Of a stretch of 16,317 nt of DNA, positions 15,601 through 16,317 are shown one piece after another. Each line of letters begins with the position of its first letter. Within the stretch, counting starts at the first letter, position 1. Origin of the DNA: SBBG01 sp033717875 (GTDB lineage: Bacteria > Pseudomonadota > Gammaproteobacteria > Ga0077554 > Ga007554); the NCBI GenBank assembly GCA_033717875.1, contig JADDKJ010000056.1:1-16317 (forward strand). Reading direction: 5' to 3'. The notes below the pieces were generated by a model, which saw nothing but the letters and a program-made list of their open reading frames with translations, ran no database searches and was not told the origin of the DNA. Both the position numbers and the translations under genes were made by a program.

Positions 15601-16040
15601 TCCTGTTCGCCGCCAGCGAGCGCTGGCGCGAAGATAACAGCGAGCACGAGCATTATTCAGACTCCGGCGGTAAGTCGGGTGGGCAAAAAGAGAAACTGGC
15701 CTACACTATTTTGGCCGCCAGTCTGGCGTATCAATTCGGCCTGGAATGGGGCGCGGTCCGTTCCCGTTCTTTCCGCTTCGTGGTCATCGATGAGGCCTTC
15801 GGGCGCGGTTCGGATGAGTCCGCCCAGTACGGCCTGAAGTTGTTCCGACAACTCAACCTGCAACTGCTGATCGTGACGCCGCTGCAGAAAATCCACATCA
15901 TCGAACCCTACGTCTCCAGTGTCGGCTTCGTCCATAACGAGGGCGGGCGGACTTCCAAACTGCGCAATCTTTCCATCGAGGAATACCGGGCGCAGAAGGC
16001 TTTGATGCCAGCCCAATCTGCGCAGGAGTCGGCGCAGTGA
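12648..16040 (+). CDS. jetC: Wadjet subunit JetC (SMC/MukB-like ATPase)
   Basis: 1130 aa. Walker A is GDIGSGKST (51-59) after the typical LTRLEVFNWGTFD; the ABC signature is SGGKSGGQ (1006-1013) and Walker B is FVVIDEAFGRG with D1048 and E1049. Between them lie long coiled coils (about 265-450 and 620-900) around a compact hinge-like section (about 465-560, including RGFGLALLVPDAHYKAVAEW). These are the marks of the SMC-like motor of Wadjet, which extrudes DNA loops before cleavage by JetD. All ATPase motifs are intact. I start at 12648 because GAAGGAG precedes that ATG by six bases; the open frame also has an ATG seven codons upstream (12627) inside jetB. The stop overlaps the jetD start as GTGA. 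Confidence 0.94.
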   Translation: MNDPQSLGLDFCADDTLSGFRLTRLEVFNWGTFDSRVWTLQLDGKNGLLTGDIGSGKSTLVDAITTLLVPANRIAYNKAAGADSKERTLRSYVLGHYKSERNEVTGAAKPVSLRDQNSYSVILGVFHNAGYDQTVTLAQVFWMKEAQGQPARFFLGAERALSIASDFAHFGSDIAQLRKKLRGLGAELHDSFPPYAAWFRRRFGIENDQALELFHQTVSMKSVGNLTDFVRSHMLEPFEVGPRLQALIGHFDDLNRAHQAVLKTQQQVELLTPLIADCGRHSALVAEVNSLRGCRDSLRPHFAGLKLGLIDKRLGLLAEEWERVDAQVQKLDTVHEVQGQQVDELKQAINDNGGDRLERLAAEIRKKEQLQDTRKTKAGRYGELADVLGEPLATDASTFAAQRGKYQSWREEVRNRDADLQNVLTEHGVILRQGKQEHNQQTAEIDSLKRRRSNIDDQQIQIRAAMCAALGLNVDDMPFAGELIQVRDDERDWEGAAERLLRGFGLALLVPDAHYKAVAEWVDGAHLRGRLVYFHVRPRKAAELPDLHRDSLVRKLAIKPDSPHYDWLERELAHRFDVACCATQEQFRRETRAITRAGQIKDPSGRHEKDDRHRIDDRSRYVLGWSNSAKIAALEAKRRQLETRLGDIGSQIAEIQKERDGLTSRLDALTRLEEFTAFDELDWASVATEIAQLVDERSRLESASDVLKQLNDNLRALQKAQKETGEELQAAREKRAKVEQRRSDAQELRQQTETLLQGVVVDDALEAKLESMRAEALGEHQLTVESCDNREQDVRTWLQARIDAEDSKLKRLAEKIIKAMASFKEAFKLETAEMDASLEAAFEYENLLTQLNRDDLPRFVARFKELLNVNTINEIANFNAQLARERETIKERIAHINKSLGEIDYNPGRYIVLESQASPDTEIRDFQQELRACTEGSVTGSDDAQYSEAKFLQVKAIIDRFRGREGLSEQDRRWTTKVTDVRNWFLFAASERWREDNSEHEHYSDSGGKSGGQKEKLAYTILAASLAYQFGLEWGAVRSRSFRFVVIDEAFGRGSDESAQYGLKLFRQLNLQLLIVTPLQKIHIIEPYVSSVGFVHNEGGRTSKLRNLSIEEYRAQKALMPAQSAQESAQ

Positions 16041-16246
16041 CGTGGACTAGCCCGAAGGAGTTGAAGGCGCAATTGGCGCGGCTGTGGGAGCGTGGAGACC
16101 TGCTGCGAGACGCGGTGACGGGCAATTCGCGTTTCCCTTTGCGCTTGTCAATAAAGTCCCCAAGTTCAGCGGACATCACGGATCGTTTTAAGGAACCTCT
16201 GAACAATCCTCGTTTTTCACGCCAATTCGTTGATCGAATCGGTTAG
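16037..16246 (+). pseudogene. jetD: Wadjet subunit JetD (DUF3322), truncated after about 51 codons
   Basis: The gene starts with GTG at 16037, overlapping the jetC stop. The first 51 residues, MTWTSPKELKAQLARLWERG through FPLRLSIKSPSSADITDRF, match the N-terminus of JetD (DUF3322), where the frame should continue with a DAVRxW-like helix for about 350 more residues ending in the Toprim nuclease domain. Instead, from about 16190 the sequence becomes AT-richer and reads KEPLNNPRFSRQFVDRIG and then stops at 16244-16246, residues unlike any JetD. JetD cuts the DNA in Wadjet, so as seen here the complex would lack its nuclease. Whether the rest of jetD continues beyond the insert cannot be seen. 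Confidence 0.85.
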
Positions 16247-16317
16247 TGGGCATAAAAAACGTATTTTGAACGGTAAATTTTTTGGTTTTTCTTCCCTTGA
16301 CCTCTGATTTCGGAGGC
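16190..16317. mobile_element. Probable end of an insertion element inside jetD (unidentified)
   Basis: At about 16190, exactly where the JetD homology ends, the sequence changes to AAGGAACCTCTGAACAATCC and then to an AT-rich stretch with T and A tracts (16250-16290), in contrast to the GC-rich jet genes. GGAACCTCTGAAC resembles the inverted-repeat ends of some IS5-like elements of proteobacteria, and TTAA at the boundary could be a target site. No transposase frame is visible in the 128 bases and the other end is outside the window, so the family is a guess; an insertion or recombination junction is the well-supported part. Confidence 0.5.

Noticed and set aside
1..16317. CRISPR arrays, tRNA or rRNA genes, integrase genes
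   Set aside because: No regularly spaced repeats of CRISPR size, no tRNA cloverleaf sequence and no integrase motifs were seen on either strand.

Overview
The window is high-GC proteobacterial DNA, most likely a Beta- or Gammaproteobacterium judging by gene families and codon use; no ribosomal or other phylogenetic marker is present to narrow this. It reads as an accessory region with mobile DNA at both ends. Positions 1-200 are the 3' end of an IS630-type transposase gene, and from about 16190 a stretch unlike its neighbours, probably the end of another insertion element, cuts into the last gene.

Region 1 (195-5050, all minus strand) is one tightly packed six-gene sulfur-handling operon. 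In transcription order it encodes an ArsR-type regulator fused to a rhodanese domain, a DsrE-like protein, a persulfide-dioxygenase-like (ETHE1-type) metallo-hydrolase, an MFS transporter, a NifS/IscS-type cysteine desulfurase and a SAM-dependent methyltransferase. Gaps between genes are 2-15 bp. A clear promoter (TTGCAG, 17 bp, TAGAAT) overlapped by a 24-bp palindrome lies just upstream and is the obvious site for autoregulation. The set looks like a sulfane-sulfur/persulfide sensing, carrying, oxidising and mobilising module; the substrates of the transporter and methyltransferase are unknown.

Region 2 (5108-7976, minus strand) is a genomic-island core: a 247-aa unknown protein, an AlpA-family regulator gene broken by one in-frame TGA where a Trp is expected, and a P-loop ATPase of the island/phage primase-helicase type. 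No integrase is in view.

Region 3 (7977-8660) has no convincing gene. It holds two head-to-head copies of a repeat, a third copy of which lies inside the ATPase gene, and a second block rich in direct and inverted repeats.

Region 4 (8661-16246, plus strand) is a defence operon: a small excisionase-type HTH protein, an odd 542-aa open reading frame joining a PD-(D/E)XK nuclease-like domain and the start of an N6-adenine methylase to the end of a target-recognition (HsdS-like) protein, and then jetA, jetB, jetC and the start of jetD of a Wadjet (EptABCD/MksBEFG-like) anti-plasmid system. The genes are coupled by stop/start overlaps (relic/jetA, jetB/jetC, jetC/jetD). The methylase-like ORF lacks the NPPY/F catalytic motif and appears to be an in-frame deletion product, and jetD, the nuclease subunit, is cut after about 51 codons. 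As it stands this locus encodes the SMC-like motor but not its nuclease.
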